A stretch of 64,000 nt of DNA from Phenylobacterium aquaticum (GTDB lineage Bacteria > Pseudomonadota > Alphaproteobacteria > Caulobacterales > Caulobacteraceae), in NCBI RefSeq assembly GCF_022695515.1, contig NZ_JALDPT010000001.1, forward strand, positions 186,001 through 250,000, read 5' to 3'. The notes below the pieces were generated by a model. The model was not told where the DNA came from and made no database searches. It worked only from the letters and a program-made list of their open reading frames with translations. Shown here piece by piece: positions 9,047-17,884 of the stretch; the stretch's first letter is position 1; every line of letters begins with the position of its first letter. A program made the position numbers and the translations under genes.

Positions 9047-9165
9047 GGCATCTCCTCAGCTGGCGGCGCGAGTCCCAGGCCGCCGCTTTATCGAGACACT
9101 ATGTATCGGACTCGTCAATATGTCTCATATATCGACACATCGACTCGAACGGTTATGCTGCGCGA
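9047..9165 (+). promoter_or_regulatory. Divergent promoter/operator region of the TetR gene and the membrane pair
   Basis: This AT-richer stretch holds GAGACA and TGTCTC as inverted half-sites about 22 bases apart, then CATATAT and TCGACACATCGA, a likely operator for the divergent TetR protein. On the minus strand TTGACG is followed after 17-18 bases by CTCGATA, a weak promoter for the membrane pair that would overlap the half-sites. No footprint-quality palindrome is complete. Confidence 0.4.
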
Positions 9166-9741
9166 GTGCCTAGACTCTGGAACGACACGATCGAAACGCA
9201 CCGCCAGGCGGTTCGCGATGCGACCCTGGACGCCACTGCGGTGCTGGTGGCCAAATACGGCCTGGCGTCCGTGACCATGTCGAAGATCGCTCAGGCCACC
9301 GGGATCGGGCGCGCCACGCTCTACAAGTATTTCCCGGACATCGAGGCAATCCTGATGGCTTGGCACGAGCGCCAGATCGGCTCCCACCTGGACCAGCTCA
9401 GCCGGATCCGCGACCAGGACGGCGACGTCGGCGCGCGGCTGAAGGCGGTGCTCATGACCTTCGCCATGATCTCCCACCAGCGCCACGATACCGACCTGGG
9501 GGCGCTGCTGCATCGGGGCGACCATGTGGTCCGGGCGCATCAACGCCTACGTGACCTCGTCGGCGGATTGCTGGCCGAGGGCGCCGCGAGCGGAGCGCTG
9601 CGGTCCGACATCGCTCCGGATGAACTGGCCAGTTACTGCCTCCATGCTCTCACCGCCGCTGGCGCCCTGCCCAGCAAGGCCGCAGTCAGCCGGCTCGTCG
9701 AGGTGACGCTCGACGGCCTGCGGCCCCTGGCGCGCGGCTGA
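9166..9741 (+). CDS. TetR-family transcriptional regulator
   Basis: 191 residues. The N-terminal helix-turn-helix (LASVTMSKIAQATGIGRATLYKYFPD) is the canonical TetR DNA-binding domain, and the C-terminal part is a helical ligand domain. It starts with GTG at 9166. It is divergent from the membrane gene pair at 8322-9046 and most simply represses that pair and itself from the shared 119-base region. The ligand is unknown; its place in a copper island makes a metal or membrane stressor possible. Confidence 0.85.
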   Translation: MPRLWNDTIETHRQAVRDATLDATAVLVAKYGLASVTMSKIAQATGIGRATLYKYFPDIEAILMAWHERQIGSHLDQLSRIRDQDGDVGARLKAVLMTFAMISHQRHDTDLGALLHRGDHVVRAHQRLRDLVGGLLAEGAASGALRSDIAPDELASYCLHALTAAGALPSKAAVSRLVEVTLDGLRPLARG

Positions 9742-9759
9742 GGGCTAGATCATCAGGGG

Positions 9760-10173
9760 TTATTGCAGCGTTGGCGTGATGGTTTCAGCGGCCTCGCGGC
9801 AGGCCTGTTCGCACCGCCGGCAGGCCTCAGCGCAGATGCGGCAGTGGTCGTGCATCTGCGCATGCTTTTCGCATTCGTCACCGCAGAGACGGCACGCTTC
9901 GGCGCAAGTCTCGGTCATCCGCTTGATAACCAGCTCGTTGCTCCCGCTCCGCCGTGAAGCGACCGATCCCGTCGCGGCGCACACGTCGGCGCAGTCGAGA
10001 TTGAGGCGGATGCATTGGACCAAATCCTTGAGCATCGCCTCCGCAAGACAGGCGTCGGCGCAGCTGGTGCAGGTCTGGGCGCATTCGTAGCAGGCCTCGA
10101 TGCACCGGATCAGCGCCTCGTTGGTGTTCCCCTGAACGTCGGGGTGCGTCGCGATCATCTGCTGGACGTGCAT
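9760..10173 (-). CDS. Four-helix-bundle Cys-rich copper-binding protein (Csp/DUF326-like)
   Basis: 137 residues with about 20 Cys, mostly in CxxC or CxxxC spacing (CIEACYECAQTCTSCADAC and CRICAEACRRCEQAC), plus His. This is the pattern of copper storage proteins (Csp, DUF326), whose four-helix bundle is lined with thiolates that hold many Cu(I) ions. No signal peptide is visible, so it is probably cytosolic, like Csp3. The chosen ATG (MHVQQMIATHPD) matches the usual start of the family; the upstream frame is unlike it. It is divergent from the CueR-type promoter at 10316, which points the other way. Confidence 0.88.
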   Translation of the reverse strand: MHVQQMIATHPDVQGNTNEALIRCIEACYECAQTCTSCADACLAEAMLKDLVQCIRLNLDCADVCAATGSVASRRSGSNELVIKRMTETCAEACRLCGDECEKHAQMHDHCRICAEACRRCEQACREAAETITPTLQ

Positions 10174-10315
10174 GGCAAATCCTCCTCTGGCTTCGGGGTC
10201 ATCGTCGTGAACCGGCTGCGCCTGATGGAGTTCCGCAGAAGAACGGATTACCCGGAAAAGACAGAAGCTTACTATGCTTGGAGGGTTGCCCAGCATTTGT
10301 TTACGGCTGCCACCC

Positions 10316-10346
10316 TTGACCTTCCCACCGTGGGAATCCTTACGTG
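10316..10346 (+). promoter_or_regulatory. CueR-type promoter of copZ-cusF
   Basis: TTGACC (10316-10321), a 19-base spacer and TACGTG (10341-10346), with the perfect palindrome TTCCCAC-C-GTGGGAA at 10322-10336 inside the spacer. A long 19-base spacer with a central dyad is the hallmark of promoters activated by MerR-family proteins such as CueR. The promoter of the copA ATPase operon has the same elements at the same spacing, so one regulator probably drives both. Confidence 0.75.
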
Positions 10347-10380
10347 CTAGGACGAAGTGAACCTAACGAGGAGATGAGAC

Positions 10381-10578
10381 ATGCTTCGCCTAAACATTGA
10401 AGGCATGACTTGCGGGCACTGCGTGCGGTCCGTGACCGACGCCGTGAAAAGCGTCGATCCGAAAGCGGACGTACGGGTGGACCTGGGCGCCAAGCGGGTC
10501 GAGGCCGAGACCACAGCAGACGCAAGTGCGATCATTCGAGCGATCGCGGACGCCGGCTATGTCGCGGCGGCAGCTTGA
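10381..10578 (+). CDS. copZ: Cytosolic copper chaperone CopZ (HMA domain)
   Basis: 65 residues, a stand-alone heavy-metal-associated domain with the GMTCGHC metal site at residues 8-14 and the usual beta-alpha-beta-beta-alpha-beta length. CopZ proteins carry Cu(I) to CopA ATPases and to CueR. It starts 35 bases after the predicted -10 of the CueR-type promoter, with a GAGGAG ribosome site. CusF follows 122 bases downstream and may be on the same transcript. Confidence 0.88.
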   Translation: MLRLNIEGMTCGHCVRSVTDAVKSVDPKADVRVDLGAKRVEAETTADASAIIRAIADAGYVAAAA

Positions 10579-10700
10579 TCGGCGGCCCACCCCGGCGGTA
10601 GCCGCCGTTGAGGGCCGCGACACGCGTCATGCGTAATCCTAGCGAGACGAGCTGTAAGCCCAGCGCTTCGTACCCCTTTGTTCAAGACCAGGAGATTCGA

Positions 10701-11027
10701 ATGAAATTGCTACTCGCCGCCATCACGGCGCTCGCGCTCGGCGGCCCCGCTTTCGCCCAGGCTGGCCACGACATGAGCAAGATGCCGGGCATGGGTCAGC
10801 CGGCCGCCGCCGGCGCCCAGGGCGCGGGCGTCATCAAGAAACTGGATGCCAAGGGAGGCTCCGTGACCCTGCAGCACGGCCCGATTGCGGCCCTGGGCTG
10901 GCCGGCGATGACGATGCCGTTCAAGGCCGAACCCACCCTCTTGAAAGGGCTCAAGGTGGGCCAGCAGGTGAGCTTCACCGTCAAGCCGGGAGCCACCCCC
11001 GAAGTGGTGTCGATTCAGCCCAAATAG
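10701..11027 (+). CDS. cusF: Periplasmic copper-binding protein CusF-like
   Basis: 108 residues: a signal peptide (MKLLLAAITALALGGPAFAQ), a short Met-rich linker (MSKMPGMGQ) and a CusF-type OB fold. The copper site WPAMTMPF carries the Trp and two Met of the unusual Cu(I)-tryptophan site, and a His lies upstream (LQHG). CusF shuttles Cu(I) or Ag(I) in the periplasm to efflux systems. The start at 10701 follows AGGAGATTCGA. No CusABC pump is in the window, so it probably delivers copper to PcoA or to a pump elsewhere. Confidence 0.85.
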   Translation: MKLLLAAITALALGGPAFAQAGHDMSKMPGMGQPAAAGAQGAGVIKKLDAKGGSVTLQHGPIAALGWPAMTMPFKAEPTLLKGLKVGQQVSFTVKPGATPEVVSIQPK

Positions 11028-11053
11028 GACGGTCCGCGGGACGGCGCGCTAGA

Positions 11054-11470
11054 CTAGGGGCGCCGTCCCGGCGGCTTGTCGGTCACGATCCGGCCCACCA
11101 CCTTGAAGGTGACGCTGCCGACGATCGGCTGAGCTTCTCCGGGAATGCGAGCGAGGAATTTGAGCGCCCAGGTCCCGTCGGTCGGCAGATCCGCGCGGAA
11201 GTTGTAAGTCCCATAATCCAGGCTCGGCGTGAAAAACGCCGGCAAGGCGCCGCCGAGCTGACCTTCCGGCGACCGATCGACCCGCGCCTCGCCCATCTCC
11301 ACGCCTCCAACCAGAACCGCGCCAGCGCGCGACCAGACTTGGATTTTGATCGGCACGCCTACGCCACGTTCGACAACGGGCGCCACGGCCTCGAACCGAT
11401 AGTCGGCCGGCCCCGCCTGGCCTGCGGCGGGCCAGAGCGTTAGCGCCAAGAGCCAGCCCGAACGGCTCAC
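11054..11470 (-). CDS. YtkA/FixH-like periplasmic protein
   Basis: 138 residues with a short signal peptide (SGWLLALTLWPAAGQAG) and an all-beta body (PIKIQVWSRAGAVLVGGVEMGEARVDRSPEG, then DGTWALKFLARIPGE), which fits the FixH/YtkA immunoglobulin-like family often linked to copper handling. It is the third gene of the copA-cueR operon, and its start overlaps the cueR stop by four bases. Its function is not established; a periplasmic copper partner of CopA is an inference. Confidence 0.65.
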   Translation of the reverse strand: MSRSGWLLALTLWPAAGQAGPADYRFEAVAPVVERGVGVPIKIQVWSRAGAVLVGGVEMGEARVDRSPEGQLGGALPAFFTPSLDYGTYNFRADLPTDGTWALKFLARIPGEAQPIVGSVTFKVVGRIVTDKPPGRRP

Positions 11471-11904
11471 GAGGTCGCGCCGTTGTGGTCTTCGATACGG
11501 GCCGCGCGCGGCTTGGGTCCCTCGGCAAGGTCGATGAGGATCGGGCAGTCAGATCGGTCGTCGCCGGCGCAACCTTCCGAGAGCGCTGTGAGGGTGTCGG
11601 CCATCGCCTGCATCTCTGCAATGCGTGCGCGAAGGTCCGACACATGAGCGTCGGCGATCGCCTTCACCTCGCGGCTCGGGCGGGTGTGATCGCGCCAAAG
11701 GGACAGCAGATTGGTGATCTCTTCGACCGAGAAGCCTAGCGATCGGCCGCGTTTGATGAAGCGCAGATCGTTGACGTCGCGCTCGCTGAAGCTGCGGTAG
11801 TTGCTGTCGGTGCGTTCAGCCGGCCGGATCAGTCCGATCTGTTCGTAGTAGCGGATCATCTTCGCGGACACGCCGGAAGCGCGTGCCGCCTGGCCGATGT
11901 TCAT
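11467..11904 (-). CDS. cueR: MerR-family Cu(I)-responsive regulator CueR
   Basis: 145 residues. The N-terminal MerR winged helix ([25 protein letters not shown]) is followed by a dimerisation helix. Near the C-terminus two Cys separated by seven residues (CAGDDRSDC) form the CueR metal loop that selects monovalent copper or silver; mercury-type MerR has a different Cys set. It overlaps the copA stop and the next gene by four bases each. It probably activates both CueR-type promoters at 10316 and 14416. Confidence 0.9.
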   Translation of the reverse strand: MNIGQAARASGVSAKMIRYYEQIGLIRPAERTDSNYRSFSERDVNDLRFIKRGRSLGFSVEEITNLLSLWRDHTRPSREVKAIADAHVSDLRARIAEMQAMADTLTALSEGCAGDDRSDCPILIDLAEGPKPRAARIEDHNGATS

Positions 11905-14387
11905 GCCGTTCTCCCCGCCGCAGCGATGCCCGGTGGCCTGAAACGTCGCAGGCGCAGGGCGTTGGTCAGAACACTGATACTGGAGAGCGCCATCGCGCCC
12001 GCCGCCAGCATGGGCGACAGAAGCCAGCCGAAGGCCGGGTAGAGCGCGCCGGCGGCGAGCGGGATCAGCACAACGTTGTAGCCGAACGCCCAGCCCAGGT
12101 TCTGCCGGATGTTGCGCAACGTGGCGCGCGAAAGGCCGATGGCCGTCACCACGCCGGTCAGGTCGCCGCTCATTAGCACGACGTCGGCGCTTTCGATCGC
12201 GATATCGGTCCCCTGCCCCATGGCGATGCCCACCTTGGCGGTGGCAAGAGCTGGCGCGTCATTGACCCCATCGCCGACGAAAGCGATATCGCCAAACCGC
12301 TCTCGAAGGCGCTCCACGGCGCGCGCCTTGCCGTCGGGCAAGACGTCGGCGAGAACCTCATCCACCCCGAGCGTGCGGGCGACGGCCGCAGCGGTGCGGT
12401 GATGGTCGCCGGTGACGATGGCCACCTTCAGGCCAAGTTTATGCAGCGCCGTGATCGCCAGAGCCGAGGTCGGCTTGATCGGGTCGGCGACCGCGAGCAG
12501 GCCCGCGAGGCGACCATCGATGCCGACGAACAGCGGGCTCTCGCCCGCATCGGCCAAGGCGTCCGCCCGATCCAATAAGGCGGAGACGTCCATCCCCGCG
12601 GCCTGAAGGTGGCGTCCGGCCCCAATCACCAGGTCACGCCCGGCGACCGTCGCCGTCACGCCAAAGCCTGGAGTGGCCTGGAAATCCGTAACCGGTTGGA
12701 GGGACAGGCCCCGACGCCGCGCCTCGCTGACGATCGCCTCGCCAATCGGGTGCTCGGAGAGCTTCTCGACGCTGGCGGCCGCGGCCAGGACCTCGTTCTC
12801 CTCATATCCTTCGAGGACCTGCAAGGTGGTGAGGGCCGGACGGCCCAAGGTGAGCGTCCCGGTCTTGTCAAAGACCACGGCCTTCACGTCGCGTAGCGCC
12901 TGCAGCGATTCCCCGCGCCGAAAGAGGACGCCGAGCTCGGCCGCCCGGCCTGTGCCGACCATGATCGACGTTGGTGTCGCCAAGCCCATCGCGCAGGGAC
13001 AGGCGATGATTAGCACGGCGACGGCGTTGACCAGGGCAAGACCGAGCGCCGGCGCCGGTCCGAAGACCAGCCAGACCCCGAAGGTCAGCCCAGCAAGCGC
13101 GATCACCACGGGCACGAACCAGGCCGTGACCTTGTCCACCAGGGCTTGGATGGGCAGCTTGGCGCCTTGCGCCTGTTCGACCATTCGGACGATCTGCGCC
13201 AGCAGCGTATCCGCCCCAACCTTGGTGGCGCGGAAGCGGAAGGCGCCGGTCTTGTTCACGGTGCCGCCAATCACGACCGCGCCCGGGCCTTTTTCGACTG
13301 GCATCGCCTCGCCGCTGATCATCGATTCGTCGACGAAGGAGCCGCCGTCGAGGATCTCGCCATCCACGGGTATGCGCTCGCCGGGGCGGACGATCACCAG
13401 ATCGCCGGGCCGCACGGCCTCGATCGGCACTTCCACGTCTTCCCCCGCCCGCTGAACCCGCGCGGTCTTGGCTTGCAGGTGCAATAGACGCTTGATCGCG
13501 TCGCTCGTCCGCCCCTTGGCGCGGGCCTCGAACCAGCGGCCGAGCAGGATCAGGGTCACGATCACGGCGGCGGCTTCGTAGTAGACGTTATTCGTTCCGG
13601 CGGGCAGCGCCCTGGGAAATAGCGTCGCCACCAGCGAATAGGCCCAGGCCGCCGTGGCGCCCAGCACCACGAGGCTGTTCATGTCCGGCGCGCCCCGCAA
13701 AAGGTTGGGCACGCCCTTCTTGTAGAAGCGCAGCCCAGGACCGAAGAGCACGAAGCTCGCCAGCGCCAAGCTGATCAACCGCCAGGGTTGTTCGCCCAAG
13801 GTCGTGACCAGCCAGTGGTGGACGCCGGGCGAGACGTGACGCGCCATCTCTAAGGTGAAGAGCGGCAGGGTCGCGATCGCGGCGAGCATGACGGATCGGC
13901 GCAGGGCGCCAAGTTCCGCCAGCCGTGCGGCCTGCTCTCGGTCTTCGTTCGCGCCACCCGCAGCCTGCGCCGCCGTCGCTTCGTAGCCCGCCTGCCCGAT
14001 CACGGACGCCAGCCGCTCGGAGGTAACCGTCCCGTCCAGGACCCGCACAGTGGCGCGTTCAGTCGCCAGATTGACCTGGGCGTCGAGCACCCCGGGCTCG
14101 GCCTTGAGCGCGCGTTCGACCCGTCCGACACAGCTGGCGCAGGTCATGCCGTGGACCTGGAGCTCGACCGTCTGTTCGAGGGGCTCGTAGCCTGTCGCGC
14201 GAATCGCGGCGGCCACGGCGGCGGGATCACCACCTTCGATATGGGCGCGCTCTGAAGCGAGATTGACGCTCGCCCGGCGCACGCCGGGCACGGCGCCGAT
14301 CGCCCGCTCGACGCGGCTCACGCAGCTGGCGCAGGTCATGCCGAGGATGGAAACGTCGATGGTTTCGACGGATGAGGCTTCGGGCAC
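11901..14387 (-). CDS. copA: Cu(I)-exporting P1B-type ATPase CopA
   Basis: 828 residues, full length. Two HMA domains, each with GMTCASC (near residues 13 and 82), precede eight membrane helices. The transmembrane CPC site ([11 protein letters not shown]), the phosphorylation motif DKTGTLT, the SEHP motif of the nucleotide domain and GDGVNDAP of the hinge are all present, so the pump should be active. It exports Cu(I) from the cytosol across the inner membrane. It is first in the operon copA-cueR-YtkA-like, expressed from the CueR-type promoter just upstream. Confidence 0.95.
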   Translation of the reverse strand: MPEASSVETIDVSILGMTCASCVSRVERAIGAVPGVRRASVNLASERAHIEGGDPAAVAAAIRATGYEPLEQTVELQVHGMTCASCVGRVERALKAEPGVLDAQVNLATERATVRVLDGTVTSERLASVIGQAGYEATAAQAAGGANEDREQAARLAELGALRRSVMLAAIATLPLFTLEMARHVSPGVHHWLVTTLGEQPWRLISLALASFVLFGPGLRFYKKGVPNLLRGAPDMNSLVVLGATAAWAYSLVATLFPRALPAGTNNVYYEAAAVIVTLILLGRWFEARAKGRTSDAIKRLLHLQAKTARVQRAGEDVEVPIEAVRPGDLVIVRPGERIPVDGEILDGGSFVDESMISGEAMPVEKGPGAVVIGGTVNKTGAFRFRATKVGADTLLAQIVRMVEQAQGAKLPIQALVDKVTAWFVPVVIALAGLTFGVWLVFGPAPALGLALVNAVAVLIIACPCAMGLATPTSIMVGTGRAAELGVLFRRGESLQALRDVKAVVFDKTGTLTLGRPALTTLQVLEGYEENEVLAAAASVEKLSEHPIGEAIVSEARRRGLSLQPVTDFQATPGFGVTATVAGRDLVIGAGRHLQAAGMDVSALLDRADALADAGESPLFVGIDGRLAGLLAVADPIKPTSALAITALHKLGLKVAIVTGDHHRTAAAVARTLGVDEVLADVLPDGKARAVERLRERFGDIAFVGDGVNDAPALATAKVGIAMGQGTDIAIESADVVLMSGDLTGVVTAIGLSRATLRNIRQNLGWAFGYNVVLIPLAAGALYPAFGWLLSPMLAAGAMALSSISVLTNALRLRRFRPPGIAAAGRTA

Positions 14388-14415
14388 CGCAGGTTCCTTC
14401 TTCCGATGCCCACGT

Positions 14416-14446
14416 CACGTAGGGCTTCCCATGATGGGAAGGTCAA
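14416..14446 (-). promoter_or_regulatory. CueR-type promoter of the copA operon
   Basis: Read on the minus strand: TTGACC (14446-14441), a 19-base spacer and TACGTG (14421-14416), with the palindrome TTCCCAT-C-ATGGGAA (14440-14426) inside the spacer. It is a near match to the copZ promoter at 10316, including the identical -35 and -10 hexamers, and sits 29 bases before the copA start. Confidence 0.75.
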
Positions 14447-14570
14447 GGCTCCGTGCTACTCTTTGGGATACGCGCTGGCGCCATCGCGCCCCTCAACAGC
14501 CATCGTCGACGGGCGCAGCACCCCGTAGAGCAAGTTGTGGTCAAGGACAGACGCCACATCCATGCCGCCC

Positions 14571-14587
14571 CTTCCAATCATTGGAAG
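14571..14587. promoter_or_regulatory. CueR-like palindrome upstream of the DUF305 gene
   Basis: CTTCCAAT-C-ATTGGAAG is a perfect 17-base palindrome similar to the two CueR dyads, 124 bases before the DUF305 start. No good -35 or -10 hexamers flank it at 19-base spacing, so it is a third, weaker operator candidate rather than a clear promoter. The remaining 14447-14710 gap shows no gene. Confidence 0.4.
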
Positions 14588-14710
14588 GATTTCGCCGTGC
14601 ATCGTTTCGTGGTGGTCGAGCAACGAAGTCACGCTTTGGCGGTTCTACTCACGTTCGTGACCAGGCTAGCGGCCGGGGTTGCGCCTCAACGTCAGAACGG
14701 AACAAAGAAG

Positions 14711-15112
14711 ATGCAAAAGACAACAGTGGCGCTCGCGGTGATCGCGGCGTTCTCGGTGGGCGCGGCGACGGCCTCGGCGCAGTCGACCCAGGGCGCCATG
14801 AAGGGGATGGATCACAGCGCCATGCCGGCGATGAAGGGCATGAAGGGCGATCACAACATGATGGCCATGAATGACTACATGGCCGCCATGAAGAAGATGG
14901 ACCAGGCGATGATGAGCGCGAAGGGCGCCACACCTGACGCGATGTTCGCGCGCAAGATGATCGCCCACCACCAAGGCGCCATCGACATGGCGCAGATCCA
15001 GCTTCGGCATGGCGCCGACGCCGACGCCAAGAAGATTGCGCAGAAGACGATCGATGAGAACACCAAGGGCAAGGCCGAACTTGAGGCTTGGCTGAAATCG
15101 CACGGCGGCTGA
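14711..15112 (+). CDS. DUF305 periplasmic metal-associated protein
   Basis: 133 residues: a signal peptide (to ATASA), a Met/His-rich section (MKGMDHSAMPAMKGMKGDHNMM) and the DUF305 core with MIAHHQGAIDMA, whose paired His are typical of the family. Such proteins are common in copper and silver resistance islands and probably bind metal in the periplasm. The start follows an AAGAAG ribosome site. It is probably transcribed alone and ends 125 bases before the sensor/sigma operon. Confidence 0.82.
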   Translation: MQKTTVALAVIAAFSVGAATASAQSTQGAMKGMDHSAMPAMKGMKGDHNMMAMNDYMAAMKKMDQAMMSAKGATPDAMFARKMIAHHQGAIDMAQIQLRHGADADAKKIAQKTIDENTKGKAELEAWLKSHGG

Positions 15113-15237
15113 TTTACAGCCGCTGCGGCGGCGAGAACGCCGATCGACGCGGGCTCGCCGTGTGTCGTCCGATGATCCTTTAGGGGTTGGGCCCGTCTGG
15201 AACGTATAGTTTCTGGGGCGGCCTAGAAGGATTTCAC

Positions 15238-15531
15238 ATGAGCGAGCGCTTGGACGAGCTGGTCGATCGATTGGCGGCGGCTCCGGCCGACCGTTCCTTG
15301 GACGGACTGGAGGCGCGGATCGGCCAAAGCATCGTGGCGCGTCGGCGCGATGCGCGGGCGCTCGCCGCGCTCGCGCCGGTTCGTTTCGCCTCCGTAAGTT
15401 TGGCCCTGGCGATGGGATTGACGGCGGGCGGCGCGGTCGCCGCATCGGCGGCATTGGCCCCGCAGCACGACGGCGCCTTCTCTAGCGGGGCCCATCTCGC
15501 GCCGTCCAACCTGCTGGAGGGCCGCCGATGA
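15238..15531 (+). CDS. Putative anti-sigma factor (CnrY-like)
   Basis: 97 residues: a cytosolic N-terminal helix rich in Asp/Arg (ERLDELVDRLAAAPADRSLDGLEARIG), one membrane segment near residues 55-75 (SLALAMGLTAGGAVAASAAL) and a short periplasmic tail. CnrY, the anti-sigma factor of the nickel/cobalt system CnrYXH, has the same length, topology and gene order, with a metal sensor and then an ECF sigma factor following. The start follows AGAAGG. It overlaps the next gene by four bases. Identity rests on context more than on sequence. Confidence 0.65.
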   Translation: MSERLDELVDRLAAAPADRSLDGLEARIGQSIVARRRDARALAALAPVRFASVSLALAMGLTAGGAVAASAALAPQHDGAFSSGAHLAPSNLLEGRR

Positions 15532-15968
15532 GCGTGATGCGCAGCATGGCGCTGACGCTGATCTTGTCGGTGCTGGTGGCCATCCTCGGGGTTTGGGGCG
15601 GGGCGCAATACGTCATGCATCGCATGCAGCGGCCGACGCCGTTGCATGAGTTGGTTCATGAGAAGCTGGGCCTGACCGCCGACCAGGAGAGGCGCATCGC
15701 CGGAATGGAACGTGACCACGAAGCTCGTCGCCAGGCGCTCGAGGCTGAGATGCGGGCGGCCAACGCCCAGCTGGCCCAGGCCTTTCAGCAGAGCCACGCT
15801 TATACGCCCCAGGTCCAGGAGGCGATCGATCGCTTCCACCGCGCCATGGGTGAACTGCAAAAGGAGACGATCGTGCACACCCTGGCGATGCGCGCGGTGC
15901 TGACGCCCGATCAGGCGGCCAGGTTCGACGAGACGGTCGTCAGGTCCCTGACCGAAGACCCGAGGTGA
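15528..15968 (+). CDS. Periplasmic heavy-metal sensor (CnrX/Spy-like)
   Basis: 146 residues: an N-terminal membrane anchor (MALTLILSVLVAILGVW) and a periplasmic helical hairpin (HELVHEKLGLTADQERRIAGMERDHEARR, ending MRAVLTPDQAARFDETV), which is the CnrX/ZraP/Spy fold. His residues at LHELVHEK and ERDHEAR sit where CnrX binds metal. It overlaps both neighbours by four bases. In the known system the metal-bound sensor releases the sigma factor from CnrY; that mechanism is assumed here. Confidence 0.78.
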   Translation: MSVMRSMALTLILSVLVAILGVWGGAQYVMHRMQRPTPLHELVHEKLGLTADQERRIAGMERDHEARRQALEAEMRAANAQLAQAFQQSHAYTPQVQEAIDRFHRAMGELQKETIVHTLAMRAVLTPDQAARFDETVVRSLTEDPR

Positions 15969-16552
15969 CCGGGGACGCTCAGGCGTCCGACAGCCTCCTC
16001 GCCCGATCGGCCGCAGCTGGAGATGATCGGGCTTTCGCGGTGCTCGTTGGTCGCCACAAGGATGGTCTTTATCGGCTGCTACGTCGCTACACGGGGGACG
16101 CTGATGAAGCCTATGAGGCCGTCCACGAGGCCTTTATCGCCGCCTGGAGCGCCCTCAAGCGCTATGACCCGCAGCGGCCCTTCGGCGCCTGGCTGCGCAC
16201 GATCGCAATCAACAAGGCCCGCGACCGCGGCCGTCGAATGGTCGTCCGCCGCGTGATCTTCGGTTCGGGCGGACTCGACGACGGTGAGGCGTTGAACGCT
16301 CCCGACATGTCGGCCAGCGCCGAGGCCATCGTATTGGAAGACGAGCAAGCGATGCGGTTGGACCGCGCGGTCGCGCGGCTGCCGGCCACTCTGAAGGAGC
16401 CTCTCCTGCTGACGGCGTTCGAAGGCCTGAGTCAGCAGGACGCCGCGCAGATCCTCGGCGTGTCCATCAAGACGATCGAGACCCGCGTCTACCGGGCGCG
16501 CAAACTTCTCGCCGAGCAGCTCGACACCGATATGCGGCCTTCGGCTAGGTGA
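15965..16552 (+). CDS. ECF sigma factor (CnrH-like)
   Basis: 195 residues, GTG start overlapping the sensor stop. Region 2 (FAVLVGRHKDGLYRLLRRYTGDADEAYEAVHEAFIAAW) and region 4 (LPATLKEPLLLTAFEGLSQQDAAQILGVSIKTIETRVYRARKLL) are intact. With the two genes upstream it forms a set matching cnrYXH in order and sizes (97, 146 and 195 residues). The targets are probably the metal genes nearby and its own operon, but I could not pick out a repeated ECF-type promoter with confidence. Confidence 0.88.
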   Translation: MTGDAQASDSLLARSAAAGDDRAFAVLVGRHKDGLYRLLRRYTGDADEAYEAVHEAFIAAWSALKRYDPQRPFGAWLRTIAINKARDRGRRMVVRRVIFGSGGLDDGEALNAPDMSASAEAIVLEDEQAMRLDRAVARLPATLKEPLLLTAFEGLSQQDAAQILGVSIKTIETRVYRARKLLAEQLDTDMRPSAR

Positions 16553-17810
16553 GCCGGTGGGAGACCTTCTCGAGCGCTGCAACCCCGGATCCAAAACGGG
16601 CCATCGCCTCCCGATGCTGCTCCAGGGCGCTATACGGAAGATACCGCACGCTCAGGTCGGCGATCCGGCTGAAGGCCGGTCGGGCGATCTGCGCGCGCAC
16701 GTCCGCTTCGCGCTTGTCGGGCGCGACGAGGAACAGGCTGTGAAGGCCGCTCGCGTCGCCGCCCAGCGCGAGGTCGAGCATCCGCACGATCCCGGAATAG
16801 ATCGAGGTCGTGTGCTCCACCTCGAAGGCGGCCACGATGGCGCCCGCCGTGTTCAGCCACAGCACATCGATCAGGCGCACGGCTTCGGCGCCGGGGCGAT
16901 TGTCGAGCGCCGTCGGCAATCGCTCCAGGCAATGATCGCCGAGCCGGCCGGGCCCACATGGCCGCCCGCGGTCGTTCTGCGCGATCCATACGTCGTAGCC
17001 GAGCGCGCGCCCCAGATCGCGCAGCCAGCCCTGGATTTCAGTATGGGTCCGCGCGTCCGCCTCGGCCGCCGAGGGTTTGATGGCCTGGGCGCGAACTCTG
17101 GCCAGATCCGCCGCCCAGTCGGCCCGCGCGGCGACGTCATTGGAGCGCGGCGGCGGCGCATAGAGCCCCATGCCCAGGTCGAAACAGAACGCCGCGGCCG
17201 CCCCGAGGTCATTGGACAGCAAGTCGCGGTATTTGCGATTGAAGGCGATCAAGCCCTGCCGCATCGCCAGGTACTCGTCCCACCGGCCGAGCTTCACATT
17301 GGCGCCGGTCAAGGCGTTGTAGCCGCGCACGATCGCAGTGTTGAACGGCGGCGCGATGGTGGGGTGCAGGAAGTAAAGGATATTGGCCACCGCTGGGCCC
17401 AGACCCTTGATCTTCAGCGCATCAATCCGGTGAATCTCCGCCAGGACATGCTCTTCGGTGTCGCAACAGACACAGGCGTCCAGCAGTTGGCCAAAGGCGC
17501 GCTGATTGCCAGGGTGCTCATAGATGTCGGGAATCCGCAGCTTCGGCTTCCACAGAAAAGCGTGGTCCGCCCCCTTGAACACCTGTCGTTGCTCGGCGAT
17601 CGAATGGACGACAGTCTCGAGGGACGATCCGCGGTAAGCGACGCCGAATCGCTCGGCCTCGATCTCGGCGGCCACCTGTTGGACGCCGCGACGGATCGAC
17701 CGGAAATTCTTCAGGCGGTCCTCCCAGAGGAACCAGCTCTGATAGGCCCCGGCCGGATCGTTCCGCCACCGGCTCAGCAGTTCACGCGTCAACTCGGCGG
17801 ACAATGCCAT
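16545..17810 (-). CDS. Putative PD-(D/E)XK restriction-like endonuclease
   Basis: 421 residues. The N-terminal half contains a helix-hairpin-helix-like segment (IDALKIKGLGPAVANILYFLHP). The C-terminal half has RLIDVLWLNTAGAIVAAFEVEHTTSIYSGIVRMLDL, where D, then E-V-E after a beta strand, and a downstream helix fit the PD-(D/E)XK nuclease core with EVE in place of EVK. No methylase is adjacent, so it may be a modification-dependent or solitary nuclease. The start at 17810 begins MALSAELTRELL; the upstream codons are less protein-like. Its 3' end overlaps the sigma-factor gene by eight bases (convergent). Confidence 0.55.
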   Translation of the reverse strand: MALSAELTRELLSRWRNDPAGAYQSWFLWEDRLKNFRSIRRGVQQVAAEIEAERFGVAYRGSSLETVVHSIAEQRQVFKGADHAFLWKPKLRIPDIYEHPGNQRAFGQLLDACVCCDTEEHVLAEIHRIDALKIKGLGPAVANILYFLHPTIAPPFNTAIVRGYNALTGANVKLGRWDEYLAMRQGLIAFNRKYRDLLSNDLGAAAAFCFDLGMGLYAPPPRSNDVAARADWAADLARVRAQAIKPSAAEADARTHTEIQGWLRDLGRALGYDVWIAQNDRGRPCGPGRLGDHCLERLPTALDNRPGAEAVRLIDVLWLNTAGAIVAAFEVEHTTSIYSGIVRMLDLALGGDASGLHSLFLVAPDKREADVRAQIARPAFSRIADLSVRYLPYSALEQHREAMARFGSGVAALEKVSHRLT

Positions 17811-17884
17811 TCCCCCCACAGATGCGCATGTTCGCTGCACCGTCCTCCGACCACAAGCACTCCCCCTGTTGAAAAGGCACGTAG

